From Agaricus subrufescens (Eukaryota > Basidiomycota > Agaricomycetes > Agaricales > Agaricaceae): 64,000 nucleotides of DNA. The notes beneath the pieces were generated by a model. The model saw only the letters and a list, made by a program, of their open reading frames with translations. It was not told the origin of the DNA and did no database searches. The DNA lies in the NCBI GenBank assembly GCA_029945375.1, contig CM057067.1, positions 1,612,001 through 1,676,000 of the forward strand, read 5' to 3'. This document shows, piece by piece, positions 22,385 through 34,520 of the stretch (the stretch's first letter is position 1; each line of letters begins with the position of its first letter). Both the position numbers and the translations under genes were made by a program.

Positions 22385-23265
22385 GCGCTTTGCACCCGTC
22401 GCTCTAAACCTCTCAGCATTTCTGTTGTTATATACGCTCACTCTTTAGCAGCGTATGGCTCTCCGATCCAAGCCAGGGAGGGTATACTGATGGACGAGAG
22501 GCTACATCAGTCTTTGCGGAGAGATGGAACCAATAACGGCAGAGTAAGCTATTTGGGATTTCGAGTCCGTAATCCGACTGACCAACAGGACAGATCGGTG
22601 CAGCAGTTCCCCTTGGAGTATCAGTAGCCCTGGTGCTTCTTATTCTACTGGGATGTATCAAAGGTAACATGGCTAGACGGCGGAGAAACCTTGAAACCGA
22701 TAGGAGTAGCGTGCCCCAGGAGCTCACGGCCGGGCAGCTCGCTGTGTCGGCGAACAACCAAAGCACCGATAATCGGGGCCAAAGCGCACCTGGAGTAGGA
22801 AGAGCACGGCAGGGACGGCAGAGAAACCCAGAATTACCCATGCATCCGCTGCCGGTATATGCGAAGGAGCCTGGTGAATGTGAACAAATTATACTTCCGT
22901 TAGTCCTCTGCGTTTGTGATTCAATTAAATCTTTATTCACTGTCATTAGCGAGATGGGAGTGCTTCCATGCAACAGGCGTCTTGACAACGTCGCTGAGGA
23001 GGGAGGATCAAGCACAGGGGACCCTGGGCATTCTCGGCGTCCATCTTATTCCGTGACTGTTAACCCTCCTCGCGAGAACAACGGGGCTGATAACTCTTCA
23101 TACCCAAACCCTCCTGACAACTTCCACATTCCTTCAGAGAGTAGGCATGGCACGACAGCAGCAGAGACGGTTGATAACCATAACTCGGCTACTTCCAATT
23201 TGAGGGGTGACGCGCCTCCACCTTATGTTGAAGTGGCCGGCCAACGTCCAATAAATGACCGGTGA
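22385..23265 (+). CDS. D2: PY-motif membrane protein, paralogue of D1 (first exon not found)
   Basis: Model join(<22385..22543,22594..22898,22950..23265). Exon 2 encodes 20 residues to the end of the signal peptide (IYAHS), as in every copy, then AYGSPIQAREG and LHQSLRRDG. Exon 3 has the TM helix VSVALVLLILLGCI followed by MARRRR, and LPVYAKEPGE. Exon 4 ends with PPPYVEVAG. The position matching the D1/D3 start ATG reads gtgtga, and no in-frame ATG precedes the available donor sites, so either the start lies further upstream or this copy has lost its first exon. The remaining reading frame is intact, which argues against long-term decay. Confidence 0.55.
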
Positions 23266-24564
23266 CGTTGCAGCTGCTAGACTCGATATGGTTTATCTGG
23301 ACATTATTTGCGATAAGTGATTTATATACAGAGATTTGAATAAGAGCTATCTTCGGAACTCGGAGTAGGAGGAGATTTAAAATAAATAAAGCAGTACGAT
23401 TATTACCTGTAAAACTTTATTGTATTATTATTAAAGGGCTAGCTAGTGGCAGAGTATTTAACTCCAAAGCTTATTAAGGCTCAGTTATGCTAAAAATGTT
23501 TTCATGAGGAAGGTACGATTAAGCACTTCCAGTCAGTAGAATTGTGGATGATACTGATCTGCTATAGAATTCACGAATACCACAAAAATGGTATGCGATA
23601 CGCGATGGCGCAGTTTTAAAAACTCAGAAGAGGTCTCTGAAACAAAGTAGGACAGTGCATAAAACGCAAGGGCACTACGATAGCTCCGAAGAGTATTTTG
23701 ATCCGATATTTGATGGCATCACGCAACCCGTTGTTTTTTATCTCTTGCTCCTCGAGTGGGGTGTTGAATTCATGTAATTCTCCAGATATTTGAGCACTGT
23801 CCTCGGCATTAGTAGATTTTATTTTACTATCTGACTAGAGTTGAATTTGCCATCGGAAATTTTCCGCCGCTGTGCTAAATGCATCATAGAGGCGCCAGTC
23901 ATCGTAGTTTACTCATCGGGCGATTCCATAATACTTATAATGTGGAAAGGTCAGGAAAGGTCATGAAACTGGATCCAGGCACCAAGTAAAGTTGAGGCGG
24001 TGCAGACACTGCAGAGCGAAACATCGGAATTTTTAAAACACGTGGTAAGGAGTTACAAATGCAAGCTCGGTGACCTAAGTTATTGCTTGTCGCCTTAGCC
24101 GCTCATTAAGACTGCATGGAATTTGAGATGCTGAAGAGTCTGAAGGGTGCCTGACAATATTCTCTTTCGGCGTGCTGTAGCGGAAGTGTTGTGAGTGGGA
24201 AGGCTTCATCTAATTGCCGGCTTAATAATAAAATCCAGGGCTGCTCTCAACCGCCTTGTTGTGTCAGACAGGCCGTAAATATACCTTTCGAGACATTTGT
24301 ATTGACTGAACCGAGGGGTCCCGGGACTTAGGGGGAAAGTCAGTATGCCCGTTGCAACTGCAGACGACTTAGAGACAGCGATATTCACAGCTACTCATCT
24401 AGCAGGCCACATATCACCTTTCCCACCCGTTTTTCACCGAGGTATTGAGGCCACCCCCCATTTTCCCTGGACGGCCGTTGAACTACTTTGCATAGCGGTA
24501 ATCCCTTGGCTCACTGCCACAACGATTACCCCGAAAATTTGGGGCGCTTTGTTCCTAATGGAAG
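23266..24564. other. Intergenic between D2 and D3
   Basis: AT-rich, no gene seen. The last part belongs to the D3 upstream region. Confidence 0.4.
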
Positions 24565-24609
24565 ATGTGGCGATGCGGTGGCCCGTGGTTGGTTTCGGTC
24601 AAGACGGCA

Positions 24610-24617
24610 TATTTAAA
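24610..24617 (+). promoter_or_regulatory. TATA box of D3
   Basis: TATTTAAA about 48 bp before the D3 ATG, inside the conserved 5' block. Confidence 0.4.
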
Positions 24618-24664
24618 GGTACTGGTGCGTACGTTTCTCAGTACAATATTGCACCTTTTGACAT

Positions 24665-25592
24665 ATGTTTCCCTCCCGTCTTTCAAAGGTGAGACGTTCG
24701 TACTTCCACTCACGGATCTAACCTTAAAATGGTATAGGCATCTCTCAATTTCCCAACTAGATCCCTCCTGATCTTCGCGTTTATATACGCCAACTCTCTA
24801 GGGGCACATGGCTCTCCCATACCAAGCAAGGACGCCACAGAGAAATATAACCTACATCAAATTCTCCAGAGAGATGTTTTTGATTCCACTTCTAGCGACT
24901 CGGACACTAGAGTGAGTTAATCAATATACCCTAGTATCATTCTGTCCACTAATCAATCGGCCTGGCAGATACGCATAATCATCCCCGTCGTTGCCGCCCT
25001 TTTGGCCTTTCTAGCCTTTCTTTTTGTGGTCGCCGGCATCAAAATCAATAACGCTAGACATCGCGAGAATCCTGGAGCTCGTAGTCTCCAGTCGGCGGCA
25101 CTAGCGCGACTAGGCCAGGGTCGAAATGCATCCGAAAATGAAAGAACGCGACGGCCACAACGAGAATATTCTACGCACTCATTGCCTGCCTATGCCAAGG
25201 AGCCTGGTGAATTTGAACAAATTATACTCCGGTCAGTCTTTTTTTATGACTATGTTTTATCGGACCCTGAACTTATCATTACTAGTGAGATGCCAGCTTC
25301 CCCAGCCGAGAGGCGGCTAGATAATGAAGATGAAGAGACATCAACAAATGCAGAAAGTTTCCGAGAGTCTCAGTCTCCATCCCAAATCACACTTATCACC
25401 ACTCCTGCCGAGAACCACACACATGAGGGCTCTTCATCCCCAAACCCTCCGACGAATTCTCAAAGGCCTTCAGAGGGTGACGCTGACTCAAGAGTCAGAA
25501 TCACGAATAACGTTAATCCCGCCCCTGCTAATACGCAAGGCGAATTTCCTCCATCCTACGTCGAGACGGTAGACCAACGAAGTGCATCATAA
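24665..25592 (+). CDS. D3: PY-motif membrane protein, paralogue of D1
   Basis: Model join(24665..24688,24738..24911,24969..25231,25286..25592), 255 residues. Exon 1 encodes MFPSRLSK; exon 2 continues the signal peptide (LLIFAFIYANS) and a short ectodomain (AHGSPIP, LHQILQRD). Exon 3 has the TM helix VVAALLAFLAFLFVVAGI and LPAYAKEPGE; exon 4 ends with PPSYVETV. Intron phases match D1 exactly (0, 0, 2). Unlike the other copies the RR pair in the ectodomain is QR. Expected to sit in the plasma membrane or endomembranes with a cytosolic C-terminus; the PY motifs suggest WW-domain/Rsp5 contact (inference). Confidence 0.7.
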
Positions 25593-27207
25593 GTGACTTT
25601 ACTGGAGCTGTACTCGACAGTTTTGGAGACATAGACTCGATAGGAGTCATTGATACCTCAACTATCGGCCTTTTCGTTCGTACAAGCTCAAAATGAGTTG
25701 AAAGGCGACAAAAGGCCGCTCCTGTATTCAAAGCCTGGATATGTTTCCCTTGTTTATTATTGTTGCCCTTTCCTACCATTATGGTTCTTAGGAAAGAGTT
25801 CTGACCACATGTATTCTTTATTCTCTTGTAGCCATATCTCATATAATCGTTTGTTTAAAGAGTTAGATTTTATACTACTAGCTTCTAGACTTGGGTACCT
25901 AATTTACAATCTGGTGGTGTTGATATTGTATACGACCCTTACCACACCCACGCTCGTCTACTCTTCGGTTGCCTCTACTTTAGTTTCACCTGATGATCAC
26001 GCCCAAATATCATTGAGGCTATTCACCCTATGATGCGACCAAGATTCCCGACCATATTTTAAGTACGTCATGCAAAGGCTAGTGATCCTGTGATATTTTG
26101 TTTCTACTATAACCGCCACTACCACATCAATTATTGATACCCAAAAAAAAACCCTGAACCCAGTGGCAGAGTCGACGACTTGACACACGTGCGTCTGCGA
26201 TCGGAGTGTTGCTAGTGAGTTGGACGTTGGAAGTACGGGAGCTGCCATGCTATAAGTATTGAATCTTCTGCTCCCTTTACCTGAAGTTGTCATTCTACAG
26301 TACTGTCACGAAGGCATCTTGCCGGGGTTGAAATTATAGAATGATCAAGGTCCCATGACCATAACCGTGGCTGACTGTGACATGAAACTGCCAAGTAGAA
26401 GTTTCCTGTCATCCGCCGATGTGATACGCGCGATTCGGTCTCGGGCCGACCCTGGTCAACCAAAAGAGGAAGTGTCAAGCTTTGGACGATTCATGCAGAC
26501 TGCTTATCCTGAATCGTTCCGGATATGTTTTCTGTGCCACAATTGATGATGTCACTTTATCGTCGTTATGACTCAGAGATTATCAGCACAGACGTTCGTC
26601 CGAGGAGGGTTCAATCAGTGAGTACGCGCTGAAGAATGAGCGAGCGCCGGTAGACGACGTGAGTGTAAAACGATTGGCGCGTGACATCCCTACTTCTCGG
26701 ACAATTGATATTACCATGCTCAACTCTCGTATACATCAGGTTTAACTTGGTTCTATTTTTCCCAAGGTAAGCCGACTGTCACAATAAAATGGTGGCTCAC
26801 GATAAATAACACTGCCACTGGGCTTACTGAGAGCCGGTCGGCTCACAAGATTCGATCGGATCAGATGAGAGAATCGAGGTTCTTCAGTAGTGTGTAGGAA
26901 TGGCTTTCAAAGAAGGAAACATTAAGATTAAGACTTGCGTGATTAGGTCTAGTGCGTTTCTACTATTATTAGAAAATAAAGTTCGTGTACTCAATGTCAG
27001 CAGCGTCCTTACACCGACCCGAAAAACCAGCCGCCGCCTTCACGGCCTCATCGAATATACTACATATAACCTTTCTAGCAGATCCAGGTATGTCAGGCTA
27101 CCTTGTATCATCCACGATTTTGGGCTCGACATTCGTACACGCGATCTCCCTTATTTCAATTACAATGATCACCTCAAAATCGCTTGATCAAAATCATATT
27201 AGGGTTC
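25593..27207. other. Intergenic between D3 and D4
   Basis: About 1.6 kb without a supportable gene. ORFs at 25650-26033 and 26900-27314 lack recognisable features; the latter overlaps the D4 5' block. Confidence 0.4.
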
Positions 27208-27384
27208 AGTGGCATGAAGATAACGATTGCAGTTTTAATTGGTTTTGGCAGAGTCTTTCGAAGGCGTTGGTGGGTAGCGTTTCTCAAGACAATATTTCGC
27301 GTTTTGACGTGTAGTTTTCTAGACAAGTTTACCTAACGTGAGGTGCTCGTGGGTTTTATTAACGATTAACTCACAAAAGCTCAG

Positions 27385-28206
27385 GCCCCGTCCCATCATC
27401 CATTTCAATCTCTTGCTTTTTTTACTTTTTTATCTGCCAACTCCGTAACGGCATATGGTTCTCCTATCCAAACAGACGAGCTTGAGGGTGCCTCAATGAC
27501 TGGGAGGCTTCACCAATCATTTCGTAGAGACGAAACTCGCGACACCAAGGTAGGCTGACCCAATGTACCTTCCGGCGATACTCCGGCTGATCGGCCTGGC
27601 AGTTGGGCGCATTCATTCCCATGATTTTGGTCGTTGTGATAATCTTTGTCGCAGCTGGATGGGTCAAAGTTTATATGGCCAGGCGGCGGAACAGCCGTGA
27701 AGCTGGTAAAGGCTCCGATGAGGCCGAGGAGGCGTTACCCGAGTACTCTAGCGCTGGCAACTGCACTCAATACTCAAATGCGTCAGGGACTGGACAAACG
27801 TGGGCGATACAGCCCACATATCCTATATCAGCCTTGTCACACAGCCGGGGTGAACACGTTATACTTCGGTCAGTCTCTTATTTGTATTTAATTAGAATAT
27901 ATATTCATTATCAACAGTGAGATAGCGGCTCTTCCGGCGGATATACCAGCCCATAGTGCCGGTGTGCATGCAGGATCGCACGCAGAAAATCCCCAACGAC
28001 TCCAGCTCCCGTTCTATTCCTTGGGCACTGACACCCCTCATTCCTCATCTTCAGTCACTCTCACGCACTCTCGTAGACCAACAGGGAGTAGGGGTGGTCC
28101 GAGAGCTGAAACTGTCTATAATCACAGTCTAGCCAACTCTAACCCGCCCAGCGAAGTCCCTCCGTCTTATAGTGAGATGATAGCACAAAGTAGTAGATCA
28201 AGATAA
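27385..28206 (+). CDS. D4: diverged PY-motif membrane protein (first exon not found)
   Basis: Model join(<27385..27549,27603..27868,27918..28206). Exon 2 again encodes 20 residues to the signal-peptide end (FFTFLSANS), then AYGSPIQ and LHQSFRRDE. Exon 3 has the TM helix FIPMILVVVIIFVAAGWV and a PY motif LPEY at a shifted position; the YAKEPGE block is lost. Exon 4 ends with PPSYSEMI. A donor AAC|GTGAGG at 27338 aligns with the D1/D3 exon 1 donors, but the exon 1 sequence has in-frame stops and no ATG. Either an alternative first exon is used or the copy is losing function. Confidence 0.5.
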
Positions 28207-29428
28207 AGCGAGGCTTGCATGATCTTTCTGATGCTAAACACGATGTGTTGTATGGTGGTGAATGGAGTCTTTGGAATATATACGATATAATCTCTGGATG
28301 GATGGTGACTGGGTTTCTTTATGAGTTGGGGTAGGAATACTTACGATTCCCTTATCCTCATATTGGGTTTTTTATTGATGTAGTAGCGATAGTTCCGCTA
28401 ATCAATAGCCATGAATCTCTCATGTCACGCTCAGCTGATCAACGAGCCTGGACCATGTCCGGAAAAGAGTTCGTGACCACAAATGTCTTCATCCAAGTCA
28501 ACATGATTTGGAAGTCTATTTTTAGTCAAGTTCAAACGATTTTTTCCCAAGTGCGTATGAGTTATTTTTGCCCATTGATGTGACGAGTATGTCCCTGATC
28601 ATGAGCCTTATGTATGTCTCGAGTATGGAGGCCGTTGAGCCATATTCCCGTGGGTTATGAGGCAACATAGCTGCATGAGACCCATGCGGAAGCCGGTGTG
28701 TCAAGACTCAAATTTAGTTTTTCCGTGGTGTACCAGAAGAGGCACTAGCCATAAAAGACATAGTGCCATCTTCTGTTGAGATATGTTATCCCCTTTTGTA
28801 AAGTCATGGTGTTGGACAGTGAAATGATGGTGATGATCATCGAAGGAGTACGTAGAAGCATATCAGAATTATCATTCTCTACTTTTTCGGGGCATAGGGC
28901 CTGGCGATACATGTATGTATCGGGTTGCGGAACTGTGCCTTAGTGAGTTTTGATAAAAGCGAAGCCGATCGCAACATTCGTTGACGAGAAGAACCGGTGC
29001 AGTGACGAAACACTCTTCTTGGTGTTTCCAGAACAATGAACCTATGGACTCTAGAGTTCTCAATTCACGCAAAGCAGAGCCCCAGTGAAGCTCCGTGCCA
29101 TGCGACTGACTGAACGGGCAGTCATTGTCAATCATTGGCAGATGGGTATACGTCAGGGCGGTGTCTACGTCCTGCACGTTGTGTTACATACATAGAGCGC
29201 TGAGTCCGGCCATGATGCATGAGTTTCGAGCGGGTATTACGACAAGGCAAGCAGCAGACCCAAGCTTGTTGAATTTGAATTGAGCTCTCGGATCCGGATC
29301 CACAAGCGATCTATTGCCGGTACTCACGCTCCTGGACGACAGCAAAACATTTGATTCTCCAGCCACGTCCTCCAGTCTTCGTGTCTACTTTTCCTCCTCT
29401 CTCTAGAGTCTAGTGCCTACCGGATACG
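28207..29428. other. Intergenic between D4 and isocitrate dehydrogenase
   Basis: No gene seen; a minus-strand ORF at 28872-29177 has no recognisable features. The last few hundred bases should hold the IDP promoter. Confidence 0.4.
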
Positions 29429-31399
29429 ATGTTGTCAACCCCAACTCGTCACCTCCGCGTGATTTCGCAGTTATCTGCCTATTCCAACCACGGTATCCGG
29501 GGCTTCTCTGCTTCTGCTAGTCGATGTGAGTCCGTTTGTCCTACTCTGGTGCCTCGCACCCGCTATGGCGGAACCCCGTTGTCCCCTCTTTGAACTACCG
29601 TGCCTCTTTGGCTTTCCTTTTCGGTATCTACTCACCCACACCCAACGGCGGCTCGTTGACGCTTTACCTCCTCCCTATTTGCGCAGATCGAGGCATGCCG
29701 AAAAAGATTGTCGTGAAGAACCCCGTTGTGGAGTTGGACGGCGATGAGATGACCAGAATCATCTGGAAAAAGATCCGAGAGGAGGTACGTCCCCCTTTTC
29801 CCGCCTTTCACTCCACACTTTCTTAACTCTCGTTTTCTCTCCAACACACAGCTTATCCTTCCGTATCTGCAACTAGACATCAAGTATTACGATCTAGGCT
29901 TGGAGTACCGTGACAAGGTCAGCCCTGCCCTCATCCTTCCTCTCTCACAGAGTTGTTCAACACTCTCTTCTCAGACAAACGATCAAATTACTGTCGATGC
30001 TGCCCATGCTATTCAAAAATATCATGTTGGTATCAAATGTGCCACCATCACCCCTGACGAAGCCCGTGTAGAAGAGTTCAAGCTCAAAGAGATGTGGAAG
30101 AGTCCGAATGGCACTGTACGTTCTACCCTGCCTTTGCCAAGGAGAGGCCCTAATACCGAGTGTTCGAACCAGATTCGCAATATTCTTGGGGGAACTGTGT
30201 TCCGTGAACCCATCATCCTAGAACGCATCCCTCGGCCGATCCCTGGATGGGTGAAACCAATCTGTATCGGCCGTCACGCCTTCGGTGACCAGGTATGACT
30301 ATAAAACCCATACATCGAACGCGCCCAACTAAACTCTTTCAGTACCGCTCGACAGATTACGTTGTTCCTGGCCCCGGGAAACTCCAGCTGGTTTTCACGC
30401 CACAGGATGGCTCTCAACCAGTGTCCCTGAATGTATTTGACTTCAAAGGATCCGGTGTCGCTATGAGCATGTACAACACAGACGAGGCACGCTTCTCCAC
30501 TGTCGCTGAACGCCTGCACGCTAACCTTTCGACCCTAGTCCATCACTGGCTTCGCACATGCTTCTTTCAAGATGGCCCTTGCCAAGAAAATGCCCTTGGT
30601 ATGACGTTTATCAAAGTCTGATAGCATTTTCGTCTCATATATGCATTCAGTTCATGTCCACGAAGAACACCATCATGAAGAAATACGATGGTCGTTTCAA
30701 GGACATATTCCAGGAAATCTATGAATCGTAAGTTTATTTCAACAGACACGTTTCCCATGACGTATCGAACTTTACCTTTCCGTAGAACCTACAAGCCCCA
30801 ATTCGAAGCTGCCGGCATCTACTATGAACACCGTCTGATCGACGATATGGTCGCTCAGGCCATCAAATCCTCAGGCGGTTTCGTCTGGGCCTGCAAAAAC
30901 TACGATGGTGACGTCCAATCCGACATTATCGCTCAAGGTTTCGGTTCCCTCGGCATGATGACTTCAGAACTCTTAACACCCGATGGTCAAATTATCGAGT
31001 CCGAAGCTGCTCATGGAACAGTAACAAGGCACTACAGGGAATGGCAGAAGGGTAACGAGACTTCGACGAATCCTGTTGCCTCCATTTTTGCTTGGACGAG
31101 AGGGCTGTTGCATAGGGCTAATCTTGATAAGAATGAGCCTTTGAAGCAGTTCTGTCAGGATTTGGAAAGTTCTTGTGTTGAGGTTATTGATAAGGATGGT
31201 GTTATGACCAAGGATCTTGCGATTGCGATTCATGGACTGAAGAATGTGAAGAGGGAACATTGGGTTATCACGGATGCCTATTTGGACGCTGTCAATGTCA
31301 GTGACCCGATTCATAATGCGCACCCCTGCTAATGACTTCATTTTTTAGGCTAAGTTGCAGAAGAAGCTCTCTGACCATGGTCTCGAGACCAAGCTCTAA
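29429..31399 (+). CDS. idp1: NADP-dependent isocitrate dehydrogenase, probably mitochondrial
   Basis: Model join(29429..29525,29687..29784,29852..29917,29975..30115,30173..30292,30343..30486,30539..30598,30651..30727,30786..31296,31349..31399), 454 residues. It converts isocitrate to 2-oxoglutarate with NADP+. Family blocks: [120 protein letters not shown]. The 33 residues before GMPKK are Arg/Ser-rich and lack acidic residues, as in a mitochondrial presequence. Intron 6 (30487-30538) has a GC donor instead of GT; the protein is uninterrupted across it (YNTDE|SITGFAH). All other introns are GT-AG. Ends with LETKL. Confidence 0.95.
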
Positions 31400-31959
31400 T
31401 CATTCATTACTTGTAGGAGGGATGTTGATTGTTGTATCACTATTGTTGACCAGGTTTATAAAGTGGAGCAATGATGCGCAGAACTATGTTTACTAGTGGT
31501 ATCTCTGTATTCAGTTTGTGTCTCGTCGTTTTGTTAGATTACCTGTCTCTTGTGTATATTCCCATAGTTGTGTGTGTGTGAATCTATAGTTGTCGGTGGC
31601 TGAAGATCGTGATCGACGCGCATGTTAGTGAGACCTCGTCGACAATCGACGAAGAGTATTCATCATGACTGATAAGTCCTGTTACGAGATTTTATACAGA
31701 ATTTACACAACTCACCTGTCTGTTTGCTTATATCTCAGAAATAGCCTTATACTATTTGATGCGCCGGCGTCAGAAGTTGATAGTCGAAGCTTGAAGCTTG
31801 AGGACTCAGATACAATCAATATCACTTAAACACTGTTTTCAGCCTACTATTCGCACCCGTACAGAAGCTTAAGCGACAAATCCCGAATAAACTAATTTTG
31901 ATTCCATAACTTGACACCATTTTACCAAAACACCAAATGACTATCCTCTACTCAACTAT
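31400..31959. other. Intergenic, converging 3' ends
   Basis: 3' flanks of the isocitrate dehydrogenase (plus) and the first thaumatin-like gene (minus). No gene seen. Confidence 0.4.
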
Positions 31960-32950
31960 TTAAGGACAGAAAGTGACAGTGTAATCGGCCTTGAGGCTAG
32001 AGGGGCAAGTGAAGAGAGAAGTAGCATCATCGTAAGCATAGGCGTATGCTTTGGGGCAGTTGGACTTGAAGTAGGAGTAGAAAGCGACGCCAGAGGAAGG
32101 GCAAGTTTGGGGGGTGTTGTGCGAGCCGCTGCAGCAATTAGCGGAGTTGGCTGGTGTGGCGGCGGAGAGAAGTTGTTAGGGTCGATAATATTTAACGACA
32201 ACATTATACAACTTACATGGGTTTCCATCAAGGTTGGCAACACAGGCAGACTTGCAGCCGACCGGGAAGCCAGAGGAATCAAAGGGACCCTTGAGTTGGG
32301 CAGGGCAATTTGGGCCCAAGTCGACAGGGCACTCTGGGACAGGGCAGCCCTTGTTGTTGTCAATTCTCATAGGAAGGTTATACCCATCAACGAGCGAGAC
32401 TATTGGAAACAAATCAAAAAAGCTGTAGAAACTGCCTCATAGGTGACCCACCATCGTACGAATCGAGTCCACCAGCGCCACTAAGAGTCCATTCCGCGAG
32501 AGTTGCGGGAGGAACACCAGTACCGGTATTGTGGTCACAAACAAGGCCGCCATTGCAGCCACCGTCAAGGCACGAATTAGGCCCCGGGTTGGAGCCGAAG
32601 TTGCAGTTGCGGCGACCCCAAATGCGGCCGGCGGTCCAATTATCGGGCACAGAGAACGATTGTTTGGTAAAGGCGGGGGCCTCCCATCCAGTTGCGTGGT
32701 CCGGAAGTGCAGCCCCTGGGTTTGGCTGAGTGAACATCTAGAAGGGTGACTATAAACGAGGGTTATAAAGATTCTGAACGCAAAGGTCGCTTACAGCAGG
32801 CCTAGAACGCATATTAGGCTCATTGAAAGGTCACCTTCTCATAGAAAGATATACGCACCAGATGGTGAACGGACAGTTGTTGTACACCGTAAACGTACGG
32901 GCTGCAACAGAAGAGATAAAGACAACAGAGGCGGTAAGTTGGAGCTTCAT
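31960..32950 (-). CDS. Thaumatin-like secreted protein 1
   Basis: Model complement(join(31960..32150,32217..32399,32452..32737,32795..32801,32859..32950)), 252 residues. A signal peptide (about residues 1-19, ending SSVAA) is followed by the thaumatin fold: [52 protein letters not shown] count 16 cysteines, the family norm for eight disulfides. The Arg/Glu/Asp residues lining the acidic cleft are visible in RRNC, LAEW and VSLVDGYN. The second exon is only 7 nt. Thaumatin-like proteins bind and in some fungi cleave beta-1,3-glucan and are linked to cell-wall remodelling and fruiting-body senescence. Exon lengths equal those of the neighbour at 34521-35520 except the last. Confidence 0.93.
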
Positions 32951-34520
32951 GCTTGGCTGACTGTCGATGCGAATGGGGGATCGCTGGTGTCCAGACAAGC
33001 AAGCAGGAGTGATATTTAAGCACCACGAAAGCCTATATTAAGCCTAGCCGCCTGTAACAAATGACCGAGAGCTACGGAGATTTCTACATGGCCAGACAAC
33101 GGCGCATTTTCTCGGCAAAGAAGCTCGTTGGACCGTAGGCTACTTGCGGCCCGTGAATCTTTGGGATTGCATGTGCAATTGTGCGTCGTGAAACAGTGCC
33201 AAACCTACTAACTTGACGTATGGACCTAAGATCTAGATAGGTATAAGAGTATAATCAGAAGCGGCAGAATTTCTGGTCGCGAATGATTAGAACACTAGGC
33301 GCATAGTGTCCTGCCGAAGTTCTGTCTATGATTTCATCACTATCAACACTGAGGCGGAGGTCTTGAGGTCTCTTGTACGGCTTTCCAAGAGCATAGGACA
33401 GAGTATCTCCAGCTTACAGAATGAGCAGTAAAACAAGCTTGTCCTCTCCAAAAAGATTGTCAGAGAACGTAAGTGTAAGGAGATCTGATGTTGAGTTCGG
33501 AACCTCTGACTGGAGCACTAAATTTAAATTCATATCCGGCGAACCCCGGCCGGGGAACCCGAGACTCCGTGTTGTGAAATCATCAGAACAACCATGAAAG
33601 TTCGAACACTCGAGGCTACCATCTAAGCTCGCAACCCCAGATTCAAGTTCGGCCTAATAGCATATTTCTCTTGAGTTACTCAGCATAGACCTCTTGATTG
33701 ATATCAGAACTGCAGGTAGCTTCTCTAAGCCTGGGTTGACAGAACAAGGGTGCAACCATGTCATTAGGTATGCCGGCAATAGGTGCATCTACTCATCTCA
33801 ACCAAGGGTGCCGGTTTTGGTTAATATAGGATTGAGTAGCAGAATTTTTAGCTGAGCCCGTCTTACAGTCCATTTCCGGCAGGTTGGGTGATATCAATGG
33901 TACTATTGTTCTGATTCGAGCTATAGCATGATGGAGAGTCCCTCAATCATTCAGATAGCGCATGGTCCATTGATCTCACCTCTATAATGAATTCATGTTG
34001 GAGTGTGAAAAGGCCTGACATCGGCAAGTGCGGCCGCAAACTACTCACAGAATATACTCACCTTGTCTACAATCATATACCATATGGCCAGGTGTTTCTC
34101 GGCCGTTCGAAAGCAAACTTGGCATATTAAAGATGTTTTCCGAACCCCTCTAACTACTTCCGATCTCGGAGTTAGCTGTCCGAATCTATAATTAGAGTAG
34201 GTAGCGGCATCGCGTCTCCAGTCACAAGGGGATTTTACTTGTGTACAACAGACATAGAAATCAACTCGCTGTTTTCTCGGGCTGTCTTAACGATGCGTTT
34301 ATCTGATATGCCGACATCGGCCGGTCAGAACTCGGAAAATTCATTGCTCAGGCTCCGGGGTATTCGGATCAAGTATAAAATCAGAAGTCAAGAAACAACA
34401 TCAATATTCCATTTTGATTACTCCGCAAGCTACAGGCATCAGTTTATACATCAGACAGACAAATTTTTCAAAATCTTTTTTCACCATCTCCCATTGATAA
34501 TCCAAACCGAGGGAACGTAT
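32951..34520. other. Intergenic between the two thaumatin-like genes
   Basis: Promoter of the first gene and 3' flank of the second. A plus-strand ORF at 34239-34697 runs into the second gene antisense and is not supported. Nothing else seen. Confidence 0.4.

Noticed and set aside
22023..22448. 141-codon plus ORF upstream of D2
   Set aside because: Overlaps D2 exon 2 in another frame; the exon 2 frame is the one conserved in all four D copies.
26985..27314. 109-codon plus ORF before D4 with a WHED...SQDN stretch resembling one in front of D1
   Set aside because: The D2 and D3 counterparts break the frame by indels, so I treat the similarity as a conserved leader/promoter block rather than protein.
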